The notes beneath the pieces are model-generated. The model was given only the letters and a program-made list of their open reading frames with translations. It made no database searches and had not been told where the DNA came from. Shown one piece after another: positions 26,550 to 33,436 of a stretch of DNA of 64,000 bases; position 1 is the stretch's first letter; each line of letters begins with the position of its first letter. Position numbers and translations under genes: made by a program. The DNA comes from a virus: the IMG/VR virus record IMGVR_UViG_3300032224_000782, positions 1 through 64,000 of that record. One strand, 5' to 3'.

Positions 26550-26974
26550 TGTATTACCTTGCTTACGGAATGAACACTAACTTAGAAAGCATGAAGTGGC
26601 GTTGTCCACATGCACAGAGTCTAGGCAAAGTAGTTTTAAAAAATCACAAACTGGCATTCAGGACTTTCTGCGATGTAGTATATCAACCTGGTACTGATAT
26701 GGAATGTGCGTTATGGGAGATAACTGATCATTGTGAGGTGAGTTTGGATGCACTAGAAGGATATCCTAACTTCTATGGCAAAAAAGAAGTCACAGTGGAC
26801 TATAATGGTCGTAAAATTATCGCTATGATTTATTACATGAAGGACCTACATGCCATCGCACCGCCTAGCCAGCAATACTTAGACACAGTTGCAGATGGTT
26901 ATGATGACCACGACATGGATCTTAATCAATTAGTTGATGCACTTGAGGAATTAGCTGAATGTATATCATCTTAG
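26549..26974 (+). CDS. Gamma-glutamylcyclotransferase-like (GGCT/AIG2) protein
   Basis: 141 residues. MYYLAYGMNTNLESM is the YGxxN substrate loop, VSLDALEGYPNFYGKKEVTV contains the catalytic-type Glu, and IIAMIYYMKD is the last strand. Members open or cyclise gamma-glutamyl amines. The target in phage infection is unknown, though glutathione turnover next to a glutaredoxin-using phage is conceivable. Confidence 0.78.
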   Translation: MYYLAYGMNTNLESMKWRCPHAQSLGKVVLKNHKLAFRTFCDVVYQPGTDMECALWEITDHCEVSLDALEGYPNFYGKKEVTVDYNGRKIIAMIYYMKDLHAIAPPSQQYLDTVADGYDDHDMDLNQLVDALEELAECISS

Positions 26975-27258
26975 GACGAGAAGCCGCTGATGCGCTAAAA
27001 GAAAATCATACAGTGTTGGAATTAGAAACACTGGAACGAGAAGGAACAATGGTAACTGCATTCTGTGTAGTTAACAATATTCCATTTGGTGAAATACCTT
27101 TATTAGAAAACTACAAGTCATTGCATGCAGATTTTATTAAAGCATACAACGATGGCAATTATAAATTTTGTATTGATTCTTTCGAACACCTAGTAGGTAA
27201 ATTTGGTGGCGAACTAGATACGTTTTATATAGAGATGCTAAGAAGAATTAATTCTTAA
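26959..27258 (+). CDS. Conserved T4-like phage protein of unknown function
   Basis: 99 residues. MYIILGREAADAL, ENHTVLELETLE, NYKFCIDSFEHLVGKFGGELDTFY; I recall the same layout from many cyanophages, always uncharacterised. Overlaps the GGCT-like gene by 16 bases and converges on the minus-strand small gene, with an 11-base overlap. Confidence 0.65.
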   Translation: MYIILGREAADALKENHTVLELETLEREGTMVTAFCVVNNIPFGEIPLLENYKSLHADFIKAYNDGNYKFCIDSFEHLVGKFGGELDTFYIEMLRRINS

Positions 27259-27391
27259 CTTTTTCTTTTTTCTTAGGATTAGTTGCTTTAGCCTTTTCCA
27301 TCATACGTTCTGCGGCAGGGCTAGTATGATGCGGCGGCGTGTGCGGCTTATACGGTTCGTTTTTTCTTGGACTTCTTTTAAACCAACTCAT
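27248..27391 (-). CDS. 47-residue basic protein on the minus strand
   Basis: Reads MSWFKRSPRKNEP, then a Pro/His-rich stretch (KPHTPPHHTSPAAE) and a Lys-rich tail ending KKEKVKN. The MSWFKR start and PHxTSPxxE block resemble a small protein I recall from other T4-like phages, which supports it over chance. No clear Shine-Dalgarno sequence. It fills an otherwise gene-free interval and overlaps the plus-strand gene end by 11 bases. Confidence 0.65.
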   Translation of the reverse strand: MSWFKRSPRKNEPYKPHTPPHHTSPAAERMMEKAKATNPKKKEKVKN

Positions 27392-27479
27392 ACTAATACT
27401 TATGATTAAAATATATCTATATACAAGGCATTAATTGATATAGTTTTTTAAATAAATATATTTTCAAGTTGATATTATT

Positions 27480-28031
27480 ATGAGAATAAGACCTGTAGAC
27501 TACCAAAATAATTTATTCAAAGTAGAGAATGTAGTATCTGACGAGTTGGTTGAAAAGGTATTAAACACTAATTGGCTTGAACTTGATTGGAATCGACAAG
27601 AAGGGCAAGAACACTGGCCCCGTAGACGCATTAAAGATTCGTCTATACCTTGGATTGATCAATGGAATCAAGAAATAATCAGCCGTTGGCCTGTGATCGA
27701 GACTGCTATTGGTAAAGAACTACAGTATTACAGAGGTACAGCATGGTGGCTAGACGAGCCAGGATTTATTTGCAATATGCATACCGATGGTGCAATGCCT
27801 GGGGCTATGCAGTTAACATGGCGAGGACCAGGCACTACTTTTTATTGGGATAAGGATCCTTCTACTGTACGTTTTCAAACTCCAGAAAAAATAAATGATG
27901 GTTACTTAATGATTAATTTACCTGAAAAAGACGGCACTAGAAAATTACTTTGGCATGCTATGTTAACTCCGTCATCCTCTTATAGATTAACATCATATAC
28001 GTATACTCCGCCTAAAGCAGTTAGTAATTAA
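27480..28031 (+). CDS. 2-oxoglutarate/Fe(II) oxygenase-like protein
   Basis: 183 residues. MHTDGAMPGAMQLTWRGPGTTFYW supplies an H-x-D pair, with a distal His in LLWHAML and an Arg in SYRLTSY. Together they fit the H-x-D...H...R pattern of this superfamily. Hydroxylation of a nucleobase, amino acid or small molecule is possible. Only moderately certain because the double-stranded beta-helix cannot be checked by eye. Confidence 0.55.
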   Translation: MRIRPVDYQNNLFKVENVVSDELVEKVLNTNWLELDWNRQEGQEHWPRRRIKDSSIPWIDQWNQEIISRWPVIETAIGKELQYYRGTAWWLDEPGFICNMHTDGAMPGAMQLTWRGPGTTFYWDKDPSTVRFQTPEKINDGYLMINLPEKDGTRKLLWHAMLTPSSSYRLTSYTYTPPKAVSN

Positions 28032-28051
28032 ATAATTAATCTTAACTTTTA

Positions 28052-28059
28052 CATAAATA
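28052..28059 (+). promoter_or_regulatory. Late-type promoter CATAAATA
   Basis: One mismatch to TATAAATA; predicted start near 28065, then CCAGGAGG and the small gene at 28081. Confidence 0.5.
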
Positions 28060-28080
28060 TTTTTCCAGGAGGATAAGACC

Positions 28081-28239
28081 ATGAAACAAAAGAAATTAGT
28101 TTCTAAATTGTATCAGGCTTGCATCCGACACGACGAGAAAACTATTCAAGAACTCAGATCCATGGAGTTCAAGAAGATTGCTAAACGCCGCGCCGAAGGC
28201 AAGACCTTTGATGCAAAGTGGACATTAGTAAGGATTTAA
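28081..28239 (+). CDS. 52-residue basic protein
   Basis: [20 protein letters not shown], then [24 protein letters not shown]. Very strong ribosome site (CCAGGAGG) and a late-type promoter support expression. Basic and helical; nucleic-acid binding is possible. Function unknown. Confidence 0.72.
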   Translation: MKQKKLVSKLYQACIRHDEKTIQELRSMEFKKIAKRRAEGKTFDAKWTLVRI

Positions 28240-28240
28240 T

Positions 28241-28336
28241 ATGTTAATTAATATTGGAACTATACTTGGTGTGGGATTGGTAGTTACCATTGTGTATCTA
28301 CTAGTTGAAGACCTTGTACGTCGACATAAAAAATAA
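28241..28336 (+). CDS. 31-residue single-span membrane peptide
   Basis: MLINIGTILGVGLVVTIVYLL forms one transmembrane helix followed by EDLVRRHKK. Starts one base after the preceding stop, with AAGGA at good spacing. It ends two bases before the Pho box of plcP. Confidence 0.65.
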   Translation: MLINIGTILGVGLVVTIVYLLVEDLVRRHKK

Positions 28337-28337
28337 T

Positions 28338-28372
28338 CTGTAACAAAACTGTAACGGTCTTCTGCGTAAATA
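28338..28372 (+). promoter_or_regulatory. PhoB-type promoter of plcP
   Basis: Two perfect CTGTAAC repeats (28338-28344, 28349-28355) with 4-bp spacing, i.e. 11-bp phase, then 11 bp, then TAAATA (28367-28372) as the -10. This matches the E. coli pho box layout in which the box replaces the -35. The ATG follows 4 bases after the -10, so the mRNA is nearly or fully leaderless. Confidence 0.8.
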
Positions 28373-28376
28373 CTAT

Positions 28377-29261
28377 ATGCAGAAGACCTATCGCAGTATC
28401 TTCATCAGTGATGTTCATCTTGGCACTAAGGATAGCCAAGCTGAAAAACTCAATAACTTCCTTAAACACAATACTTGCGAAACATTGTATCTTGTAGGAG
28501 ATATTATCGATGCTTGGAAAATCAAACAAAACAAATGGCGCTGGAAACAAAGTCACACTAACGTCATTCGCCGTGTGCTGGGTCATAGCAAACGCGGTAC
28601 TCGTGTTGTATATGTGGCTGGTAATCACGACGAGTTTCTAAGACCATTCATGCATTATGATATTGGCTTTGGTATGATCGAAGTCACTAATCAAATCGAA
28701 CACATAGGTGCTGACGGCAAACATTATCTTGTGGTGCATGGAGATATGTTTGATGGTATCACCAGACTGGCGCCATGGCTAACAATGTTGGGAGATAAAG
28801 CCTATGATTTTATACTCAGCCTCAATACTAGAATTAATTGGATTCGTCATCGTATGGGTTTTGGGTACTTTAGCCTTAGCCTGTTTCTTAAGCATCGTGT
28901 TAAAAAAGCTGTAGATTTTATATTTCATTTTGAACGTAATCTATCCGCATATTGTAAAAAGCGTGGGTTTGATGGTGTTATCTGCGGACACATACACCAC
29001 GCAGAAATCAAAGACATAGACGGTGTAGTATATATGAACGACGGTGACTGGGTTGAGTCGTGTACAGCATTAGTAGAGCATCACGATGGGCATTGGGAAA
29101 TCATAACTTGGACACAGGAGAAAGACGATGTGGTTGATGATATTGATAGCGGTACACGTGAACAATCCAAAAGATCAACCCGGAAGAGTGGAACTGCTGT
29201 TCAACGACCAAAGGACCTGCGAACAAGCATTGTCGACAATGAAGTACGAATTAAAATTTAA
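28377..29261 (+). CDS. plcP: PlcP-like metallophosphoesterase (phospholipase C, LpxH-related)
   Basis: 294 residues. Calcineurin-type metal sites: SDVHLG 11-16, GDIID 41-45, GNHDE 82-86, HGD 121-123, GHIHH 204-208. This is the LpxH/UDP-diacylglucosamine hydrolase-like branch that includes PlcP, which removes the phosphate head group of phospholipids to give diacylglycerol during phosphate starvation. A PhoB-type promoter, the adjoining glycosyltransferase and nearby pstS favour PlcP over LpxH. The last 45 residues are a charged, non-conserved tail. Confidence 0.78.
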   Translation: MQKTYRSIFISDVHLGTKDSQAEKLNNFLKHNTCETLYLVGDIIDAWKIKQNKWRWKQSHTNVIRRVLGHSKRGTRVVYVAGNHDEFLRPFMHYDIGFGMIEVTNQIEHIGADGKHYLVVHGDMFDGITRLAPWLTMLGDKAYDFILSLNTRINWIRHRMGFGYFSLSLFLKHRVKKAVDFIFHFERNLSAYCKKRGFDGVICGHIHHAEIKDIDGVVYMNDGDWVESCTALVEHHDGHWEIITWTQEKDDVVDDIDSGTREQSKRSTRKSGTAVQRPKDLRTSIVDNEVRIKI

Positions 29262-29282
29262 AAGTTTTCGAGTAGAGGGAGT

Positions 29283-30287
29283 ATGTCAAAAACAATCCTA
29301 ATCATCACAGATAATTTACCGGATCAAATAAATGGCGTTGTCACAACATATAAAAACATTGAGATTTGTGCGACTCGTGACAATTATAACGTTGTGGTGC
29401 TTCATCCCGGGTGGTTCAGCTACATTGATTGCCCTGGCTACAACGAAGTCAAGATTGCCTATCCCCGGGCGTTGGGCAAGAAGGTTGCGGAGATCAATCC
29501 GGATCATATCCATATCGCCACAGAGGGTCCTCTTGGTCTGTGGGCTAGAAAGTATCTTTCATTATGTGATTATCGCTATAATACCGCTTATCATACTAAG
29601 TTTCCTGAAGGGCTAAACAAACTATTTGGCATACCAGAAGGAATAACATGGAGATTTGTGCGTTGGTTTCATAAACATAGCGGCAAAGTATTGACAACTA
29701 CTGATAGCATGGTATCTGAATTGCAAGCACGTGGATTTGACGGGGAAGTAATTTCATGGACACGTGGTGTTGATCGTGAGATATTTCATCCTATGCATAG
29801 AGTGGAAACGACTAGCAAATATATTCTATGTGTTAGTCGTGTTAGCAAAGAAAAAAATTTAGAAGCATTTTTTGAATTAAACTACCCGGGATATTTAAAA
29901 ATTATGGTTGGGGATGGTCCCATGCTAGAAACTTATAAAAAGCAATACCCAGATGTTCATTTTACAGGATTTAAAACAGGCATAGAATTGGCACAATACT
30001 ATGCTAATGCTGAAGTGTTTGTATTTCCGTCACAGTGGGAGACCTTTGGTATTGTAATGATTGAGGCTATGGCCTGTGGCACTCCTGTGGCAGCATATCC
30101 TTGTCAAGGCCCTGAAGATGTAATCGACGAAGGCATAACTGGTTGTCTAAATACAGATTTAAAACAAGCAGTTACTGACTGTTTATTTTTACCTAGACAT
30201 CGAGTATGGGAAGGTAGTCAACGTTGGAGTTGGGATAGAGCTTGGGAAATATTTAGAGATAATCTTGTTCCTGTAACACTGCCGTAA
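29283..30287 (+). CDS. agt: Agt-like glycosyltransferase, GT4 family
   Basis: 334 residues, GT-B fold. NLPDQINGVVTTYKN at the start and the E-x7-E motif ETFGIVMIEAMACGTPVAAYP near 255-275 are typical of GT4 enzymes of the MgtA/Agt group that glycosylate diacylglycerol. It sits 21 bases after plcP with AGGGAG upstream, the same order as in bacteria that swap phospholipids for glycolipids when phosphate is scarce. The next gene's Pho box lies in its last codons. Confidence 0.78.
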   Translation: MSKTILIITDNLPDQINGVVTTYKNIEICATRDNYNVVVLHPGWFSYIDCPGYNEVKIAYPRALGKKVAEINPDHIHIATEGPLGLWARKYLSLCDYRYNTAYHTKFPEGLNKLFGIPEGITWRFVRWFHKHSGKVLTTTDSMVSELQARGFDGEVISWTRGVDREIFHPMHRVETTSKYILCVSRVSKEKNLEAFFELNYPGYLKIMVGDGPMLETYKKQYPDVHFTGFKTGIELAQYYANAEVFVFPSQWETFGIVMIEAMACGTPVAAYPCQGPEDVIDEGITGCLNTDLKQAVTDCLFLPRHRVWEGSQRWSWDRAWEIFRDNLVPVTLP

Positions 30288-30305
30288 CACTTTTATATCT
30301 AAATA
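30271..30305 (+). promoter_or_regulatory. PhoB-type promoter of the Ala/Val-rich gene
   Basis: CTGTAAC (30271-30277) and CCGTAAC (30282-30288), 11-bp phase, then 11 bp, then TAAATA (30300-30305). It overlaps the end of agt. Confidence 0.75.
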
Positions 30306-30310
30306 CTTAT

Positions 30311-30325
30311 GTACCACAGTGGTAC
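30311..30325 (+). promoter_or_regulatory. 5'-terminal palindromic stem-loop
   Basis: GTACCACAGTGGTAC, a perfect palindrome starting at the predicted +1 (6 nt after TAAATA). It begins the 43-base leader that ends in AAAAGGAG before ATG 30354. Confidence 0.6.
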
Positions 30326-30353
30326 ACACATTCAAACCCAAAAGGAGCATTTC

Positions 30354-31001
30354 ATGAGATTAGAAGACCTAGCCGCAAGATTAGTAGCTGTTGAAGCCAA
30401 GTTAGCAACACTAACTGGAACCGCAGTTAACACAGACAATGCCACAAGCATTGAAGAATTAGATGCAAGACTATCAGTAGTCGAAGTTCAAGTTGATCAA
30501 TTGATTGTTGAAAAAACTCAAAGCCACATCGACGCTATCGTTTATTCACCAGCTGACGAAGCACCAGTAGCAGTTGAAGATGTAGTTTCACTATCACCAA
30601 GCTCCGACATCCCCGAAGCTGCCGCAATCGTTACGGATGTAGTAGCTGACCAACACGAATCAGATGCAATCGGTAATCCTGAAGTTGCTGATATGGTTAC
30701 AGCCGCTGTTGTCGCAGTTGTTACAGCAGAGCCACAAACTGTATTAGATCCAGTAGCATTGACAGCCGCTATTGTAGAAGCAGTTGCTGATATGCCAACT
30801 CCTGCACCTGAAGCTGTAGAACAAGTTGTTGCCGCAGTCGCTGATGTTATCGCTACAGCAACAGGTGTCGATGTAGTTACTCCTGAAGTACAACAACAAA
30901 TTGCAGAAGCGGTTGCTATGCCTGCTGACCCACGTTTAGATGTTATTGAACAACGTTTAGATATTGCAGAAGCAAAGGTTGACAGCCTATTGGGAAAGTA
31001 A
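30354..31001 (+). CDS. Ala/Val/Glu-rich helical protein under Pho control
   Basis: 215 residues from ATG 30354 with AAAAGGAG; an in-frame ATG at 30309 lies upstream of the predicted mRNA start. N-terminal coiled coil (LEDLAARLVAVEAKLATL, LDARLSVVEVQVDQL), a long Ala/Val/Pro/Asp-rich middle with repeats of VVAAVADV / AVVAVVTAE type, then a second coiled coil (RLDVIEQRLDIAEAKVDSL). Acidic, no Cys. Ends with coils matching each other, so a rod or trimer is likely. Function unknown; the Pho box ties it to phosphate stress. Confidence 0.7.
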   Translation: MRLEDLAARLVAVEAKLATLTGTAVNTDNATSIEELDARLSVVEVQVDQLIVEKTQSHIDAIVYSPADEAPVAVEDVVSLSPSSDIPEAAAIVTDVVADQHESDAIGNPEVADMVTAAVVAVVTAEPQTVLDPVALTAAIVEAVADMPTPAPEAVEQVVAAVADVIATATGVDVVTPEVQQQIAEAVAMPADPRLDVIEQRLDIAEAKVDSLLGK

Positions 31002-31044
31002 TATTTGTCTTTCAAAAATGGTTTAGAAAGTTTATCTGATCCAA

Positions 31045-31068
31045 AAAAGCCCTTCGGGGCTTTTCTAT
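31045..31068 (+). terminator. Rho-independent terminator, UUCG loop
   Basis: AAAAGCCC / GGGCTTTT stem closed by TTCG, then TCTAT. Separates the Ala/Val-rich gene from pstS. Confidence 0.85.
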
Positions 31069-31103
31069 ATGTAATATTACTGTAACAGAATTGCAATTAA
31101 ATA
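31069..31103 (+). promoter_or_regulatory. PhoB-type promoter of pstS
   Basis: ATGTAAT (31069-31075) and CTGTAAC (31080-31086), 11-bp phase, then 11 bp, then TAAATA (31098-31103). Same geometry as the two upstream Pho promoters; the first repeat is weaker (5 of 7). Confidence 0.7.
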
Positions 31104-31125
31104 ATTTTATATTCAAGGAGATAAT

Positions 31126-32145
31126 ATGATCAAGAAAATTTTCACATTAATGGCAGCGTCATTATTCTTAATGTCAGTAGATTCAAAAGCAGAAACAATC
31201 ACAGGAGCAGGTGCAACCTTTCCTTTTCCCATTTACAGCAAGTGGAGTGAAGCATATAAAGAAAAAACCAATATAGAATTAAACTACCAAAGTATCGGTA
31301 GTTCGGGTGGTGTAAAACAAATTAAATCAAGTACTGTGGATTTTGGTGCAACTGATGCTCCACTAAAAGGCGAAGAACTAACTGCAAATGGTCTGATACA
31401 GTTTCCTACAGTATTAGGCGGAGTTGTTCCAGTAATCAATGTAGAGGGTATAAAGCCCGGTGAGTTACAATTAACTGGTGAAGTATTGGCTAAGATTTTT
31501 GTTGGTCACATTGTTATGTGGAATGACAAGCGTATTCAGGAACTAAATCCTAAATTAAAATTACCTGACGCTAACATCACCATTGTTCATCGTGCAGATG
31601 GATCTGGTACAACATTTATTTTCACAGACTATCTGACAGAAGTCAGTGCCGTTTGGAAAGAAGAAGTTGGTAAAGGTGCCGCAGTAAAATGGCCTGCTAC
31701 CAGCAGTGTGGGCGGTAAAGGCAACGAAGGTGTTGCTGCCAATGTGAGCCGTGTAAAAAATTCAATTGGTTATGTAGAATATGCGTATGCCAAAAAGAAC
31801 AAAATGACTTATATTAAGATGCAAAATCGTGATGGTAAATATGTAGAACCAGACGATGAAACATTCGCAGCGGCTGCTAAAGGAGCCGATTGGTTTTCAA
31901 CCCCAGGTATGGGGATCAGTCTAGTAAATCAAAAGGGCGCACAGAGTTGGCCCATCACAGGTGCAACATTTATATTGATGTACCGTGAGCCAAAGAATGC
32001 AAAAACTAGCCAAGAAGTAATTAAGTTTTTTGATTGGGCATTTGTAAACGGTGGTAAAATGGCTGCGGATTTGGACTATGTTCCATTACCAAAGTCAGTG
32101 ACTGATCGTATCCGTAGTGATGTTTGGTCTACTATTAAAAAGTAA
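31126..32145 (+). CDS. pstS: Periplasmic phosphate-binding protein PstS
   Basis: 339 residues. Signal peptide of about 22 residues (MIKKIFTLMAASLFLMSVDSKA), then TITGAGATFPFPIYSKW, IGSSGGVKQI, VDFGATDAPL and HRADGSGTTFIFTDYL, all canonical phosphate-binding loops. It feeds the host PstCAB transporter. Strong AAGGAG site. Phage pstS genes are known in cyanophages; here it is linked to plcP-agt and a porin. Confidence 0.96.
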   Translation: MIKKIFTLMAASLFLMSVDSKAETITGAGATFPFPIYSKWSEAYKEKTNIELNYQSIGSSGGVKQIKSSTVDFGATDAPLKGEELTANGLIQFPTVLGGVVPVINVEGIKPGELQLTGEVLAKIFVGHIVMWNDKRIQELNPKLKLPDANITIVHRADGSGTTFIFTDYLTEVSAVWKEEVGKGAAVKWPATSSVGGKGNEGVAANVSRVKNSIGYVEYAYAKKNKMTYIKMQNRDGKYVEPDDETFAAAAKGADWFSTPGMGISLVNQKGAQSWPITGATFILMYREPKNAKTSQEVIKFFDWAFVNGGKMAADLDYVPLPKSVTDRIRSDVWSTIKK

Positions 32146-32154
32146 CCGAATCAC

Positions 32155-32183
32155 TTGAAGTGAGTAAGTAAAGAGTTTATAAT
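32155..32183 (+). promoter_or_regulatory. Sigma70 promoter of the porin gene
   Basis: TTGAAG (32155-32160), 17-bp spacer, TATAAT (32178-32183), then AAAGGAAAA before ATG 32213. No Pho box seen here. Confidence 0.68.
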
Positions 32184-32212
32184 AGAAAAATCATTTTTAT
32201 AAAGGAAAAAAT

Positions 32213-33364
32213 ATGAAATTTACTAAAATTGTCCTAGCTACATTGTTAACTGCTGGCATTACTGCTGGTGTAGCACAAGCGCAGGACGCACCTCGCAATA
32301 CAGAATTGTATGGCGTAATTGGAGTTGGCGCAGTAAGCGGCAGTGGTTTTGGTTCTAGCAACCAAGACTTTGCAGGTGTAGGTGAACAACTGCACAACAG
32401 CAATCGCTTTGGCATCAAAGGTTCACAGGATCTTGGAGATGGTTTCAAAGCTAGTTTCCAACTAGAAGGTAACTTCAGTGCTCGCACTGGCGCTGCTGGT
32501 AAAGACTCTGGTGGTACAGGTTCAGCAGGAACAACATTGTTTGACCGTGAAGCCAATGTAGCATTGAGCAACAAAGATTATGGTCAAGTTCAATTGGGTC
32601 GTGGCAAGAACTTCTTGTACAATGTACTTGATGAATTTGACTCACGCGGTAACTGGAACTTTGGCGGTGCTAAATCAGTAGCTCGATACGCCGGTTTCTA
32701 TTCAGGTTCAGGTGTTAGCAGATTTGACAACATGATTCGTTATACATCACCTAGCTTTGGTGGTTTAAAGTTTGATTACGCATACGCCGCTGGTAATCAA
32801 TTAGGAGACACTAGTTACAAATCTAGCTACAATGCAGGTGTTCGTTATACTGCTGGTCCATTGGACTTGGCATACACACACGAAGAAGCACGTTTGAGCA
32901 CTACAGTGGTCAGCGAAGAAATTGACTTAGTTGCCGCAAAATATGCAGTAACTCCTGCGTTGACTTTAAATGCTGGTTATGCGATTACTCGTAACCCAAC
33001 TACACAGACTACTTTCTACAGTAGCTCAAGCAAAGCAGATGGTAAAACAGATGCTGATACTTGGTTCGTTGGTGCAAAGTACAAAGTATCCGACCGTGTT
33101 AGTTTGAACGGTGGCTACTACAGTGTTACAGACAAAATCACTGCTGGTAAAGACAATGTGCAAATGACTGCTGTTGGTGCTACCTATGCATTTGACAAGC
33201 GTACAGAAATCTTCATTGATTACGTAAGAGCTGATCGTGCTAGCGGTGCAGTGAGCCCATTTACAATCTATGATCGTTGGGTTCCTAATGGTGACGGATC
33301 AACATATTCAGACAGCAAGTATGCTCAACATGCTGTTGCGGTAGGTATGCAATTCCGCTTTTAA
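32213..33364 (+). CDS. Outer-membrane porin, Gram-negative type
   Basis: 383 residues. Signal peptide (MKFTKIVLATLLTAGITAGVAQAQ), then ELYGVIGVGA, NSNRFGIKGSQDLGDGFKASFQLEG, LFDREANVALSNKDYGQVQLGRGKN, repeated amphipathic beta strands and a final QFRF ending in Phe, the BAM recognition signal. Layout matches the 16-strand porins of Burkholderiales. Next to pstS it probably increases outer-membrane flux of phosphate, or changes the host surface to block other phages. Phage-encoded porins are rare. Confidence 0.93.
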   Translation: MKFTKIVLATLLTAGITAGVAQAQDAPRNTELYGVIGVGAVSGSGFGSSNQDFAGVGEQLHNSNRFGIKGSQDLGDGFKASFQLEGNFSARTGAAGKDSGGTGSAGTTLFDREANVALSNKDYGQVQLGRGKNFLYNVLDEFDSRGNWNFGGAKSVARYAGFYSGSGVSRFDNMIRYTSPSFGGLKFDYAYAAGNQLGDTSYKSSYNAGVRYTAGPLDLAYTHEEARLSTTVVSEEIDLVAAKYAVTPALTLNAGYAITRNPTTQTTFYSSSSKADGKTDADTWFVGAKYKVSDRVSLNGGYYSVTDKITAGKDNVQMTAVGATYAFDKRTEIFIDYVRADRASGAVSPFTIYDRWVPNGDGSTYSDSKYAQHAVAVGMQFRF

Positions 33365-33413
33365 TAGTTAAATCGACCACAACGATTGAGTGGCGCTGGA
33401 ACTCGTAACCAGC

Positions 33414-33436
33414 AAAGGACCTTAGGGTCCTTTTTT
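33414..33436 (+). terminator. Rho-independent terminator of the porin gene
   Basis: AAAGGACC / GGTCCTTT stem with TTAG loop and T-run. The stop codon of the convergent minus-strand gene lies in the T-run. Confidence 0.87.

Noticed and set aside
30542-31096. 184-residue minus-strand open frame rich in Ser/Thr/Ala
   Set aside because: Low-complexity mirror of the Ala/Val-rich gene. It crosses a terminator and the pstS Pho box, and has no ribosome site.
33365-33413. Possible tRNA-like sequence after the porin gene (GCTGG/CCAGC stem)
   Set aside because: Only one short stem, no cloverleaf arms, T-loop or CCA-type end. No tRNA was identified anywhere in the window by eye; tRNAscan-type software would settle this.
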